9,916 nucleotides of DNA from Gammaproteobacteria bacterium (GCA_025360985.1 JANYBA010000394.1:1-9916); one strand, 5' to 3'. Positions 1 to 6,668 are shown, counted from the stretch's first letter. Translations and numbers: made by a program. Notes: generated from the sequence alone by a model not told the origin.

Positions 1-604
1 TGAGCACCTCGGTCAAGCGCGCTCGGTTGGCCAGGCCGGTCAGGGCGTCGTGCTGCGCCATGTACAGCAGCGTCTCTTGCGCCGCCACCAGCGCGGTCGA
101 ATGCTGGAACAATTCGCGCCGCGATTCGAACAGCCGCATCACCACCGTGGCCAGGTGCGCCATCGAGGCGCGCTGCGCCGGCGAAAGTTGCCGCGGTATC
201 CGGTCAATGACGCACAGCGTTCCGAGGGCGTGGCCCTGGCGATCATGCAGCGGCCGGCCGGCGTAGAAGCGGATGTTCGGGTCGCCCACGACCATCGGGT
301 TGTCGAGGAAGCGCGGGTCGCTCGCGGCGTCGTGGACTTCGGTCGGATCCGGATCGACGATGGCGTGGGCGCAAAAGGCGACTTCGCGCGGCGTCTCCTG
401 CACGTCCAGCCCGACCCGCGCCTTGAACCACTGGCGGTCGCGATCGACCAGGCTGATCAGCGCGATCGGCGTTTCGCAGATGCTGGCCGCCAAGGCCGCG
501 ATGGCGTCGTAGACCGGCTCCTCGTGGGTGTCGAGGATGCGCAGCGCCTGCAATGCCGCCAGTCGCGTCGCCTCGTTGCCAGGGATCGGCGGGCGCGTGG
601 CCAC
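1..604 (-). CDS. GAF-GGDEF protein, probable diguanylate cyclase (C-terminus outside window)
   Basis: The visible 201 residues hold a GAF-type sensor domain (about 20-160). Its family-typical stretches are the N-terminal P-x-x-G-N-E-x-x-R-L lead-in (6-15), LISLVDRDRQWFKA (49-62), FCAHAI (77-82) and GTLCVID (128-134). A helical linker follows, then the opening of a GGDEF domain, HDALTGLANR (185-194). Proteins of this architecture are usually cytoplasmic diguanylate cyclases making c-di-GMP under control of the GAF ligand. The GGDEF signature itself and any EAL domain lie beyond the left edge, so catalytic activity cannot be judged. The start is taken as GTG at 604-602, because an in-frame TAA (610-608) closes the frame just upstream and the next in-frame ATG lies deep inside the GAF domain. 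That TAA is the stop of the SPOR gene, leaving 3 bases between the genes. No good ribosome binding site is seen, so translational coupling is likely. Confidence 0.88.
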   Translation of the reverse strand, partial: MATRPPIPGNEATRLAALQALRILDTHEEPVYDAIAALAASICETPIALISLVDRDRQWFKARVGLDVQETPREVAFCAHAIVDPDPTEVHDAASDPRFLDNPMVVGDPNIRFYAGRPLHDRQGHALGTLCVIDRIPRQLSPAQRASMAHLATVVMRLFESRRELFQHSTALVAAQETLLYMAQHDALTGLANRARLTEVL

Positions 605-607
605 GTC

Positions 608-1255
608 TTACTTGACCCGGATCGCCTGCGCGCCGGAAATGCCGTGCGCCGCCAGCGCCTGCTTGGCAGTGGCCAGGGCACGGGCATCGGGATAGGGGCC
701 CATGCGCACGCGATAGACCGTGACGCCATTGATGTCGGCGGTTTCGATCCGCGCCACTTCACCGGTCAGGGCAATGCGCGCCTTCAGTGCTTCGGCGTCG
801 GCGTTGCCGCGAAAGGCACCGGCCTGGATCAAATAGCGCTCGCCACTCGCGGTTGTCGTCGCGGTGGTAGCGCTCGTCGCGGCCGGATTGGCGGGTGTCG
901 GGCCCGGCGTCGGCGTGGCCGTGCCGGCGGCGGCCCGTCGCGCGGCCTCGGCCTGGGCGCGCGCCTCGAGTTCGGCATCGGGGATGACGACCTCTTTTTC
1001 CGGCAGCAAAGTGTAGAACTCGAATTTCGGCTTGGGTTTTTCCGCCGGTGCCGGCGTGCCGTCGTCGCTGGCGACCGGCGGCCGGGCATCGGGATTGGGT
1101 TGCGGCAGCGTCGATGTCGGCGTGCTCCAACGCTCGCGCAAGGAATAGCCGGCGAAGACCAGCCCGCCGAGCAGGGCGCCGATCAGCAGCCACGCCCATC
1201 CCGGGAAACCGTTGCCGCCGTTGCGGCGCGCCTGGGTCTTGGGTCGGCGCGCCAT
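608..1255 (-). CDS. SPOR-domain membrane protein (FtsN/DedD-like)
   Basis: This 215-residue protein has a short basic cytoplasmic N-terminus (RRPKTQARR), one membrane segment (about 18-39) and a periplasmic part. A conserved-looking FEFYTLLPEKEV element (78-89) follows, then a Glu/Ala-rich helix (about 93-110), a Pro/Thr/Ala-rich linker (about 111-137) and a C-terminal SPOR domain (about 138-215, including YLIQAGAF at 141-148 and VYRVRMGPY at 180-188). SPOR domains bind denuded septal peptidoglycan glycans, so the protein probably localises to the division site. The FYTLLPE element is what I associate with the FtsN-like SPOR proteins next to argS in gammaproteobacteria. Whether it is the essential FtsN cannot be decided here. 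Its ATG overlaps the argS TGA by one base (TGATG), and GGAG at 1267-1264 lies 8 bases before the ATG. The open frame continues upstream through argS, but that part is antisense-free shadow coding and not a real extension. Confidence 0.92.
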   Translation of the reverse strand: MARRPKTQARRNGGNGFPGWAWLLIGALLGGLVFAGYSLRERWSTPTSTLPQPNPDARPPVASDDGTPAPAEKPKPKFEFYTLLPEKEVVIPDAELEARAQAEAARRAAAGTATPTPGPTPANPAATSATTATTTASGERYLIQAGAFRGNADAEALKARIALTGEVARIETADINGVTVYRVRMGPYPDARALATAKQALAAHGISGAQAIRVK

Positions 1256-3018
1256 CACATCGTCTCCGGGGCCGAGACGCCGAGCAGGGCCAGGCCGTTG
1301 GCGATCGCCTGGGCCACCGCCTTGCACAGGCCGAGGCGCGCCTGGCGCAATTCTTCCTCGGCCGTGAGGATGGGCAGGGCGTTGTAGAAAGCGTGGAAAG
1401 CCGCCGCGGATTCGCGCAAGTGGTTGGCGAGGATCTGCGGGCCGCGGCTGGCGGCGGCGGACTCGAGGATTTCCGGGAAGCGCATCAACTCGACCAGCAG
1501 CGCGTCTTCGTGCGGATCGGTCAGGCGTTGCCGCGCCGACAGCGCCGCACTGTCGTTGTAGGCCAGGCCCTTTTCCTTGAGCTGGCGGAACAGGCTGGCG
1601 ATGCGCGCATGCGCGTACTGGATGTAGTAGACCGGGTTGTCGTTGGAATGCGACTTGGCCAGCTCGAGATCGAAGTCCAGGTGCTGGTCGTTGCTGCGCA
1701 TGACGTAGAAGAAGCGCGCCGCGTCGGTGCCGACCTCCTCGCGCAATTCGCGCAGCGTGACGAAGCTGCCGGCGCGGGTCGACATCTGCACGCGCTCGGC
1801 GCCGCGGAACAGGATCGCGAACTGCACCAGCTGGATCTCGATCCGGTCCGGGTCCAGGCCGAGCCCTTGCGCGGCCGCCTTGAGCCGGGCGATGTAGCCG
1901 TGGTGGTCGGCGCCGAGGATGTACAGCGCCCGGCCGAAGCCGCGTTCGAACTTCGACAACAGATAGCCGAGGTCGGAGGCGAAATAAGTCGTGGCGCCGT
2001 TCTCGCGCACGACCACCCGGTCCTTGTCGTCGCCGAAACTGGTGGCGCGAAACCAGGTGGCGCCATCGAGTTCGAACAGGTGGCCGTTCGCGCGCAGGGT
2101 ATCGATCGCGCGCTTGACGTAACCGTCGGTGGCCAGTGAGCGTTCGGAGAAGAAATTGTCGTGGACCACGCCGAAGCCGGCCAGGTCGTTGCGGATGTCG
2201 GCCAGGCACCAGTCCAGGCCGGCCTTGAACACCACGCGGTAGTCGGCCTCGCCGAGCGTTTGCTTGGCGCGCGCGATCAAGGCGTCGACATGGATTTCCT
2301 TGTCGCCGCCCTGGGACTCGTCCGGCGGCAGGCCGTCGCTGATCTCGATCGCCGAATGGCGCAGGCGATCGCCCTGCTTGGCGCGCAGCGCGCGGGCAAT
2401 TTCGACGACGTAATCGCCCTTGTAACCGTTGTCGGGAAAACGCAGGTTGACGCCGCCGAGCTCGTGGTAGCGCAGCCACACCGACACCGCCAGGATGTCC
2501 ATCTGCCGGCCGGCGTCGTTGACGTAGTATTCGCGCTGGACCGGATGGCCGGTCGCTTCGAGCAGGTTGGCCACCGACGCGCCATAGGCCGCGCCGCGGC
2601 CGTGGCCGACGTGCAGCGGGCCGTTGGGATTGGCCGAGACGAATTCGACGGTCACCGATTCGCGCGTGCCTTCGGCGACCCGGCCGTAGTCGGCGCCCAG
2701 CTCGAACACGCGGCGCAGCGTGGCGAAGCGGCAGGCCTGGGAAATGGTGAAGTTGATGAAGCCCGGCCCGGCGATTTCCACCTTGGACACGTGCTGGGTC
2801 TGGCCGAAATTCGCGACCAGGGCCTCGGCCAGCTCGCGCGGTTTCATGCCCGCCGGCTTGGCCAGCAGCATGGCGATATTGCTGGCGTAGTCGCCGTGCT
2901 CGCGCGAACGGGTTCGCTCGATCACGTAGTCCGGGGTGGCCAGGTCCTGGGGCAGGCGGCCTTGCCGACGCAGGTCGAGCAGGGCCTGGGCCAGCAGTTC
3001 ACGCAGGTGTTCTTTCAC
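1255..3018 (-). CDS. argS: arginyl-tRNA synthetase
   Basis: ArgS charges tRNA-Arg with arginine using ATP in the cytoplasm. The 587-residue length fits bacterial class Ia ArgRS. The N-terminal tRNA D-loop recognition (Add-1) domain spans about 5-90, including HGDYASNIAM (41-50). The catalytic Rossmann domain has the HIGH box as HVGH (136-139) in ANPNGPLHVGHGRG, then YVNDAGRQMD (165-174), YFASDLGYLLSKF (345-357) and GADHHGYI (369-376). The KMSK-equivalent loop reads MSTRAG (412-417), as in ArgRS proteins lacking a canonical KMSK. The C-terminal DALR anticodon-binding domain begins near YIQYAHARI (465-473). The start is GTG at 3018-3016: the following KEHLRELL matches the family N-terminus, and the next Met is residue 50. 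No clear ribosome binding site precedes it. It heads a cluster with the SPOR and GAF-GGDEF genes. Confidence 0.98.
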   Translation of the reverse strand: MKEHLRELLAQALLDLRRQGRLPQDLATPDYVIERTRSREHGDYASNIAMLLAKPAGMKPRELAEALVANFGQTQHVSKVEIAGPGFINFTISQACRFATLRRVFELGADYGRVAEGTRESVTVEFVSANPNGPLHVGHGRGAAYGASVANLLEATGHPVQREYYVNDAGRQMDILAVSVWLRYHELGGVNLRFPDNGYKGDYVVEIARALRAKQGDRLRHSAIEISDGLPPDESQGGDKEIHVDALIARAKQTLGEADYRVVFKAGLDWCLADIRNDLAGFGVVHDNFFSERSLATDGYVKRAIDTLRANGHLFELDGATWFRATSFGDDKDRVVVRENGATTYFASDLGYLLSKFERGFGRALYILGADHHGYIARLKAAAQGLGLDPDRIEIQLVQFAILFRGAERVQMSTRAGSFVTLRELREEVGTDAARFFYVMRSNDQHLDFDLELAKSHSNDNPVYYIQYAHARIASLFRQLKEKGLAYNDSAALSARQRLTDPHEDALLVELMRFPEILESAAASRGPQILANHLRESAAAFHAFYNALPILTAEEELRQARLGLCKAVAQAIANGLALLGVSAPETM

Positions 3019-3024
3019 GGGCAG

Positions 3025-3038
3025 GATTCGAAGGAATC
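3025..3038. repeat. short perfect inverted repeat in the argS leader
   Basis: GATTC, a 4-base spacer GAAG, then GAATC form a perfect 5-bp inverted repeat between the putative argS -10 box and the GTG start. It has no following T-run, so it does not look like an intrinsic terminator of the HD gene upstream. It could be a small mRNA hairpin just before the start codon or a protein-binding dyad, but five base pairs is weak evidence. Confidence 0.3.
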
Positions 3039-3046
3039 AGCCGGAG

Positions 3047-3052
3047 ATTGTA
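3047..3052 (-). promoter_or_regulatory. putative argS -10 box (TACAAT)
   Basis: On the minus strand TACAAT matches the sigma-70 -10 consensus at 5 of 6 bases and sits in the 57-base gap between the HD gene stop and the argS GTG. The region where a -35 box should lie is G-rich and matches poorly. A start near 3040 would give a leader of only about 20 bases. That leader would carry the inverted repeat GATTC-GAAG-GAATC (3025-3038) and no Shine-Dalgarno sequence. Confidence 0.4.
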
Positions 3053-3075
3053 ACTCGGCCCGGACCCGCCCGCCC

Positions 3076-4098
3076 TCAGGATGCGGCCAGTTCCGCGAAC
3101 GCCGACAGCACCGCCTGGCCGTTGGCCGGCGGCTGCGCGGCGAAGCGTTCGAGCAGGGCGGCGGTGGTCTTGCGCACGCGCGCGGCATTGGCTTGCTTGC
3201 CGGCGCCGAAGGCGCGCTCGCCCTCGCGCGAACTGAACCGGTGCAATTCGAAAAAGTAATGCTGTTGGCCCGGGCCAAGGAAGGCCAGGCAAGGCTCGGC
3301 CGAGGCCGGATCGTCGAGCGCGCGGCCGGCGCGCATCTCGCGCTCGCGGCACAGGCGCAGGGCGGTGTCGCAGAGCTGGCCGAATTCCTCGCCGACGTTG
3401 CCGGTGTCGAGGTCGGCGGCCAGGCGCGCCAGCCGTTCGCCGCGGACCGCCGCCGCGTCCTGGCGCCAGTACGGGCTGTGGCTGTCGAGCCACAGACCCA
3501 GGCCGCGGGCGAGCGCGCCGCCCGGTTGCACCGGCATTTCGGCGGCGTGCGCCTCGGCCGGGGACATGGGCTGGGTGTCGAAGGTGCTGCCGGCGATCAT
3601 CATCACCAGGGCGGTCGCCAAGTCCCGGTCGGCGTCGGCATCGAAGCCGCAGCAGGCCAGGATGCGCAGCGTTTCGGCAATGCTGGCCGATTCGTTGCCG
3701 CCGATCGGACCCTCCGGTTCGCTGGTCTCGCGTTGGCGCAAATCGTGGCAGGCGGCGAACAGCATCAGGGCCGTGAGGTCCTGGCTGTCCAGGGCACCGG
3801 GCGCGAGCGCGTCCAGCAGCCGCAGCAGGCGGCGTTCGGCCAGCTCGAGCACATGGCCTTCGTTGTGATAGGCATGGAAGTCGTCGCCGAGGCTGCCATG
3901 CCGCCGCGCCAGCCGGGCGGTGGCGAGCAGCGCGGCCTGGCGCCCGCGTTCGTCGCTGCCGATGCGTTCGGCGACCGCGCTCAAGCGGGCGAGGACGGTC
4001 GGGCAATGGCTTTCGAGCAGGCGCAGCGCCGACGCCGCGTCGGGCAGGGCCCGTTCGCTGTCATCAGGCGGGTAGTGCTGGAAATCGCCGAAGATCAC
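3076..4098 (-). CDS. HD-superfamily metal-dependent phosphohydrolase-like protein
   Basis: With the start chosen here the protein has 340 residues and no signal peptide or membrane segment. It shows an HD-type metal site: FHAYHNEGH (74-82, His at 78 and 82), a helix, then the HD doublet in FAACHD (114-119), NESAS near 135-139, and an Asp-bearing LAADLDTGN segment near 226-234 that could supply the last ligand. This spacing resembles the predicted metal-dependent HD phosphohydrolases (COG4339-like). The substrate is unknown, and the C-terminal 110 residues show nothing I recognise. The frame stays open to a TTG at 4209, overlapping the radC stop. I prefer GTG at 4098-4096, because the extra N-terminus would encode the 19-bp repeats (NHVPAL twice) and a TATACT promoter-like box lies at 4137-4132. 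The start is uncertain. The gene follows radC on the same strand and precedes argS. Confidence 0.72.
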   Translation of the reverse strand: MIFGDFQHYPPDDSERALPDAASALRLLESHCPTVLARLSAVAERIGSDERGRQAALLATARLARRHGSLGDDFHAYHNEGHVLELAERRLLRLLDALAPGALDSQDLTALMLFAACHDLRQRETSEPEGPIGGNESASIAETLRILACCGFDADADRDLATALVMMIAGSTFDTQPMSPAEAHAAEMPVQPGGALARGLGLWLDSHSPYWRQDAAAVRGERLARLAADLDTGNVGEEFGQLCDTALRLCREREMRAGRALDDPASAEPCLAFLGPGQQHYFFELHRFSSREGERAFGAGKQANAARVRKTTAALLERFAAQPPANGQAVLSAFAELAAS

Positions 4099-4131
4099 CG
4101 ACGCCTGGTTCCGTGGGGTGGCCCGGTTCCG

Positions 4132-4137
4132 AGTATA
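4132..4137 (-). promoter_or_regulatory. putative -10 box (TATACT) for the HD gene
   Basis: TATACT on the minus strand is a 5-of-6 match to the -10 consensus, standing out in very GC-rich DNA. It would start transcripts near 4125, about 27 bases before the preferred GTG. The -35 position (about 4160-4155, CCAATC) matches the consensus poorly. The intervening spacer is almost wholly occupied by the first 19-bp direct repeat, which suggests a regulator binds there. This is inference from position only. Confidence 0.4.
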
Positions 4138-4139
4138 CG

Positions 4140-4158
4140 CAAGCGCCGGCACGTGATT
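4140..4158. repeat. 19-bp direct repeat, copy 1
   Basis: CAAGCGCCGGCACGTGATT recurs exactly at 4182-4200, a start-to-start distance of 42 bp. The unit contains the palindromes GCCGGC and CACGTG. This copy lies two bases upstream of the TATACT box on the minus strand, filling the presumed -10/-35 spacer of the HD gene promoter. Confidence 0.9.
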
Positions 4159-4181
4159 GGCCACTCCGACAGCCACGCCGC

Positions 4182-4200
4182 CAAGCGCCGGCACGTGATT
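4182..4200. repeat. 19-bp direct repeat, copy 2
   Basis: This is an exact second copy of the 4140-4158 repeat, same orientation, ending 5 bases from the radC stop codon (4206-4208). The bases between and after the copies are only loosely similar, so this is not a clean 42-bp tandem duplication. It may be a paired operator or the remains of a diverged duplication. Confidence 0.9.
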
Positions 4201-4205
4201 CGTCG

Positions 4206-4880
4206 TCAAAGCCAGCCGCGCCGGGCCAGCGAAGTCGGCGCGCCGTCGCCGATCACGAAATGGTCGAGCACGCGAACATCGATCAAGGCCAGGGCCTGCT
4301 TGAGCCGCGCGGTCACGGCGCGATCGGCGGCGCTGGGCTCGGGATTCCCGCTCGGGTGGTTGTGGCCGAGGATCACCGCGGCGGCGTTGTGGGCCAGGCA
4401 GCGCTTGGACACCTCGCGTGGGTGCACCTCGGCGCCGTCCAGGCTGCCGCGGAACAATTCCTCGTAGGCGATCATCCGGTGGCGGGTATCGAGGAACAGG
4501 CAGGCGAAGACTTCGTGCGGCAACGGCCGCAGTCGGCGCGCCAGGTATTCGCCGGCGCGGTCCGGGTCGCTGAGCGACTCGCCGCGCTCGAGTTGCTGCT
4601 GCAGGTGCCGGGTGCCCAGCTCCAGCGCCGCGCCCAGGGCGCAGGCGCGCGCCGGTCCGAGCCCGTTCAACTTGGCAAGTTCCGCCGCCGGACGATCGAG
4701 CAGGCCGCGCAGGCCGTCGTGTTCGGCCAGCAGGGCGCGCCCGACGTCGAGGGCGGACTGGCCGCGCCGGCCGCAGCCGATGAAGATGGCCAGGAGTTCG
4801 GCGTCGCTCAGGGCGCCACCGCCGCGCTCCAGCAGCTTTTCGCGTGGTCGTTCCTGGTCGGGCCAGTCGCGGATTCTCAT
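4206..4880 (-). CDS. radC: RadC family JAMM-domain protein (UPF0758)
   Basis: The 224-residue protein matches the full RadC family. An N-terminal helical part starts MRIRDWP...RPREKLL (1-17), with a helix-hairpin-helix-like [12 protein letters not shown] (68-79). The C-terminal JAMM metalloprotease-like fold has Glu123 (in HEVF), HNHPSG (173-178) and Asp186 as predicted zinc ligands. Despite the name, a DNA-repair role in E. coli was later questioned and the biochemical function of the family is unsettled. The start at 4880 is supported by a GGAGG at 4893-4889, 8 bases upstream, and by the conserved MRIRDWP opening. An in-frame ATG at 4916 would add 12 atypical residues. The frame remains open much further upstream into coaC antisense, which is a high-GC artefact. 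It is divergent from coaC across a 96-base gap. Downstream on the same strand is the HD gene. Confidence 0.96.
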   Translation of the reverse strand: MRIRDWPDQERPREKLLERGGGALSDAELLAIFIGCGRRGQSALDVGRALLAEHDGLRGLLDRPAAELAKLNGLGPARACALGAALELGTRHLQQQLERGESLSDPDRAGEYLARRLRPLPHEVFACLFLDTRHRMIAYEELFRGSLDGAEVHPREVSKRCLAHNAAAVILGHNHPSGNPEPSAADRAVTARLKQALALIDVRVLDHFVIGDGAPTSLARRGWL

Positions 4881-4888
4881 GCCGCCAG

Positions 4889-4893
4889 CCTCC
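4889..4893 (-). promoter_or_regulatory. radC ribosome binding site (GGAGG)
   Basis: GGAGG on the minus strand, 8 bases from the ATG at 4880, decides between two in-frame start codons in favour of the one giving the family-typical MRIRDWP N-terminus. Confidence 0.8.
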
Positions 4894-4938
4894 GCGATGA
4901 CGATCCCCGTCGGCATCGGGAAACCCGGGGGCTTCGGG

Positions 4939-4944
4939 TAAGCT
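4939..4944 (+). promoter_or_regulatory. weak candidate -10 box for the coaC-coaB-dut-algC operon
   Basis: TAAGCT in the radC/coaC divergent gap is the most AT-containing hexamer at a workable distance (33 bases) before the coaC ATG. It matches the -10 consensus at only 3 of 6 positions, and the -35 region (4916-4921, TCGGGA) is poor. On the other strand the overlapping CTAGCTTA could serve radC. The gap also holds a weak 5-bp inverted repeat, ACCCG (4923-4927) and CGGGT (4935-4939). Nothing stronger is visible between 4894 and 4976. Confidence 0.25.
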
Positions 4945-4976
4945 AGGGGCCGATTGCAGCCTGGGACATTCCTGAC

Positions 4977-5516
4977 ATGGCCGTTTTGGCGGGACAGCGC
5001 GTCCTTCTTGGTGTTACTGGCGGCATCGCCGCCTACAAGTCGGCCGACCTGGTGCGGCGACTGCGCGAGGCCGGCGCCGAGGTTCGCGTGGTCATGACCG
5101 AAGGCGCGCGCCACTTCATCACTGCCACGACCCTGCAGGCCCTGTCTGGCCAGCCGGTGCGCGATTCGCTCTGGGACGAATCGGCCGAGGCAGCCATGGG
5201 TCATATCGAACTCGCGCGCTGGGCCACCCGCATCGTGATCGCCCCGGCCAGCGCCAATGCCTTGGCCAAGCTGGCGCACGGCCTGGCCGACGACCTGCTG
5301 ACCACGCTGTGCCTGGCCAGCGAGGCGCCTCTGGTGCTGGTGCCGGCGATGAACCGGGTGATGTGGGCGCACCCGGCCACGCGCCAGAACGCGGACCTGC
5401 TGCGCGCGCGCGGCGCCACGATCCTCGGGCCGGCCGAAGGCGACCAGGCCTGCGGCGAGACCGGCCCGGGCCGGATGCTCGAGCCGGCACAGATCGTGCA
5501 GGCCCTGTCGGCATGA
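4977..5516 (+). CDS. coaC: phosphopantothenoylcysteine decarboxylase (stand-alone CoaC)
   Basis: This enzyme is the FMN-dependent decarboxylase converting 4'-phosphopantothenoylcysteine to 4'-phosphopantetheine in coenzyme A synthesis. The 179 residues form one complete HFCD-family flavoprotein domain: TGGIAAYK (14-21) at the flavin site, active-site His76 in [17 protein letters not shown] (89-100), PAMNRVMW (123-130) and the substrate-clamp loop with Cys159 in [13 protein letters not shown] (155-167). All expected active-site elements are present. In most bacteria, including the relatives I know best, this domain is fused to CoaB in one ~400-residue CoaBC. Here a TGA ends the ORF right after the CoaC domain and overlaps the coaB ATG (ATGA). 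The upstream ribosome binding site is weak (TGGGAC). It is the first gene of the apparent coaC-coaB-dut-algC operon. Confidence 0.93.
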   Translation: MAVLAGQRVLLGVTGGIAAYKSADLVRRLREAGAEVRVVMTEGARHFITATTLQALSGQPVRDSLWDESAEAAMGHIELARWATRIVIAPASANALAKLAHGLADDLLTTLCLASEAPLVLVPAMNRVMWAHPATRQNADLLRARGATILGPAEGDQACGETGPGRMLEPAQIVQALSA

Positions 5517-6181
5517 GCCACGACCCCCGGTTCGCGGGTTTGCGCCTGCTGGTCAGCGCCGGACCGACCTACGAAGACATCGATCCAGTCCGCTTCCTGG
5601 GCAATCGCAGCTCGGGGAAGATGGGCTTCGCCATCGCCGCCGAGGCTGCGGCCCTGGGCGCCGAGGTCACCCTGATCGCCGGGCCGGTGACGCTGCCGAC
5701 ACCGGCAGGCGTTCGGCGTATCGATGTGCGCCGCGTTTTGGAGATGCGCGCCGCGGTGCTGGCCGAGTTGCCGGGGCAGGACGCCTACATCGCCGCCGCC
5801 GCGGTCGCCGACTACATGCCCGAGCACACTGCCGCGCAGAAGATCAAGAAGACCGGCGACACCCTCACCCTGATCCTGGTCAAGACGCCGGACATCCTGG
5901 CCGAGGTCGCCAACCACGCCGACCGGCCGCGCTGCGTGGTCGGCTTCGCGGCCGAGACCGCCGAACTCGAACGATACGCGCTGGGCAAATTGCGGGAAAA
6001 GCGCCTGGACATGATCGCCGCGAACGACGTCTCCCAGCCCGGCGTCGGTTTCGAATGCGACGACAATGCGCTGACGGTGTTTTCCGCCGAGGGCAAGCAT
6101 GAAATCGGCCATGGCACCAAGGCCGAGGTCGCGCGGGAACTGCTCGGCCTGGTCGCCGAGCGGCTGGGACGCACGCCATGA
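5513..6181 (+). CDS. coaB: phosphopantothenate-cysteine ligase (stand-alone CoaB)
   Basis: CoaB joins cysteine to 4'-phosphopantothenate using a nucleotide (CTP in typical bacteria), the step before CoaC. The 222-residue ORF covers the whole domain: [13 protein letters not shown] (15-27), NRSSGKMG (31-38), AAAVADY (95-101), KIKK (110-113) with the expected substrate/nucleotide lysine, VGFAAET (143-149) and a helical C-terminus. These signatures are those of the CoaB half of fused CoaBC enzymes rather than the stand-alone streptococcal type. The ATG is at 5513, its ATGA overlapping the coaC stop, so translation is probably coupled. The first eight or so residues occupy the place of the interdomain linker in fused enzymes. 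The reading frame is -1 relative to coaC. Either a true gene fission or a recent frameshift (or sequencing indel) in coaBC explains this. Its stop in turn overlaps the dut ATG. Confidence 0.93.
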   Translation: MSHDPRFAGLRLLVSAGPTYEDIDPVRFLGNRSSGKMGFAIAAEAAALGAEVTLIAGPVTLPTPAGVRRIDVRRVLEMRAAVLAELPGQDAYIAAAAVADYMPEHTAAQKIKKTGDTLTLILVKTPDILAEVANHADRPRCVVGFAAETAELERYALGKLREKRLDMIAANDVSQPGVGFECDDNALTVFSAEGKHEIGHGTKAEVARELLGLVAERLGRTP

Positions 6182-6651
6182 CCGCCGTCGCGCTTGGCCA
6201 CGAGATCGAATTCCGGGTGCTGGACCCGCGCATCGGCAAGGAGTTTCCGCTGCCGGAATACGCGACGGAATCTTCGGCCGGGCTCGACCTGCGGGCGCTG
6301 TGCGACGGCCCGGTCGAATTGGCGCCCGGCGAGGCGCAGTTGTTTCCGACCGGGCTGGCGATCCACATCGGCGATCCCGGCCTGTGCGCGGTGATCCTGC
6401 CGCGCTCGGGTTTGGGCCACAAGCAGGGGCTGGTGCTCGGCAACCTGGTGGGCTTGATCGATGCCGACTACCAGGGGCCGCTCATGGTCAGCGTCTGGAA
6501 TCGCGGGCAAAATCGCCAGCGGATCGAGCCGGGCGACCGCATCGCCCAGCTGGTGCTGCTGCCGGTGGCGCGGGCGCGCTTTCGCCAGGTCGAGAATTTC
6601 GTGCAAAGTAAGCGTGGCGAAGGTGGTTTTGGCCACACCGGCGCGCGCTGA
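6178..6651 (+). CDS. dut: dUTP diphosphatase (dUTPase)
   Basis: The enzyme hydrolyses dUTP to dUMP and pyrophosphate, keeping uracil out of DNA and feeding thymidylate synthesis. It normally works as a homotrimer. The 157-residue length is typical and all five trimeric dUTPase motifs are present in order: SAGLDLRA (33-40), PRSGLG (75-80), [13 protein letters not shown] (88-100, catalytic Asp in motif III), [16 protein letters not shown] (115-130) and the C-terminal P-loop-like [10 protein letters not shown] (146-155) that closes over the active site. The start ATG overlaps the coaB stop by four bases (ATGA), and the [12 protein letters not shown] stretch confirms the family N-terminus. The coaBC-dut order is common in gammaproteobacteria, and the algC-type mutase follows after 17 bases. 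Confidence 0.98.
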   Translation: MTAVALGHEIEFRVLDPRIGKEFPLPEYATESSAGLDLRALCDGPVELAPGEAQLFPTGLAIHIGDPGLCAVILPRSGLGHKQGLVLGNLVGLIDADYQGPLMVSVWNRGQNRQRIEPGDRIAQLVLLPVARARFRQVENFVQSKRGEGGFGHTGAR

Positions 6652-6653
6652 CC

Positions 6654-6664
6654 AAGGACGAGGA
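6654..6664 (+). promoter_or_regulatory. ribosome binding site of the long algC form
   Basis: Two Shine-Dalgarno-like runs, AAGGA (6654-6658) and GAGGA (6660-6664), lie 10 and 4 bases before the ATG at 6669. This is the best-looking ribosome binding site in the operon, and it supports real translation of the membrane-anchored N-terminal half rather than only a downstream start. Confidence 0.65.
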
Positions 6665-6668
6665 CAGG

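Noticed and set aside
602..613. Readthrough of the SPOR TAA giving a SPOR-GAF-GGDEF fusion, since both are in the same frame
   Set aside because: The SPOR domain is periplasmic after a single membrane segment, so a fused GGDEF would be placed outside the cytoplasm away from GTP. Separate initiation at the GTG is simpler.
50..1387. A 445-codon plus-strand frame at the left end
   Set aside because: It is antisense to the GAF-GGDEF and SPOR genes, both recognised by domain motifs, and has no recognisable domain of its own.
1256..2479. Upstream extension of the SPOR gene frame to 623 codons
   Set aside because: The extension is an Arg/Pro/Ala-rich out-of-frame reading of argS. The true start is the ATG at 1255 with a ribosome binding site and a membrane segment following.
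2161..4467. A 768-codon open frame on the plus strand
   Set aside because: It runs antisense through argS, the HD gene and radC, all with clear family motifs. Its composition (Gln/Arg/Ala/Gly/Val-rich, no domain) is that expected of the complement of high-GC coding DNA.
4881..5372. Longer radC frame starting inside coaC antisense, or at the ATG at 4916
   Set aside because: The conserved RadC N-terminus and a GGAGG site fix the start at 4880. The upstream residues do not resemble the family.
5495..5516. Programmed -1 frameshift joining coaC to coaB
   Set aside because: No X-XXY-YYZ slippery heptamer is present in the coaC frame before the stop (GCC CTG TCG GCA TGA), and a clean ATG overlaps the stop.
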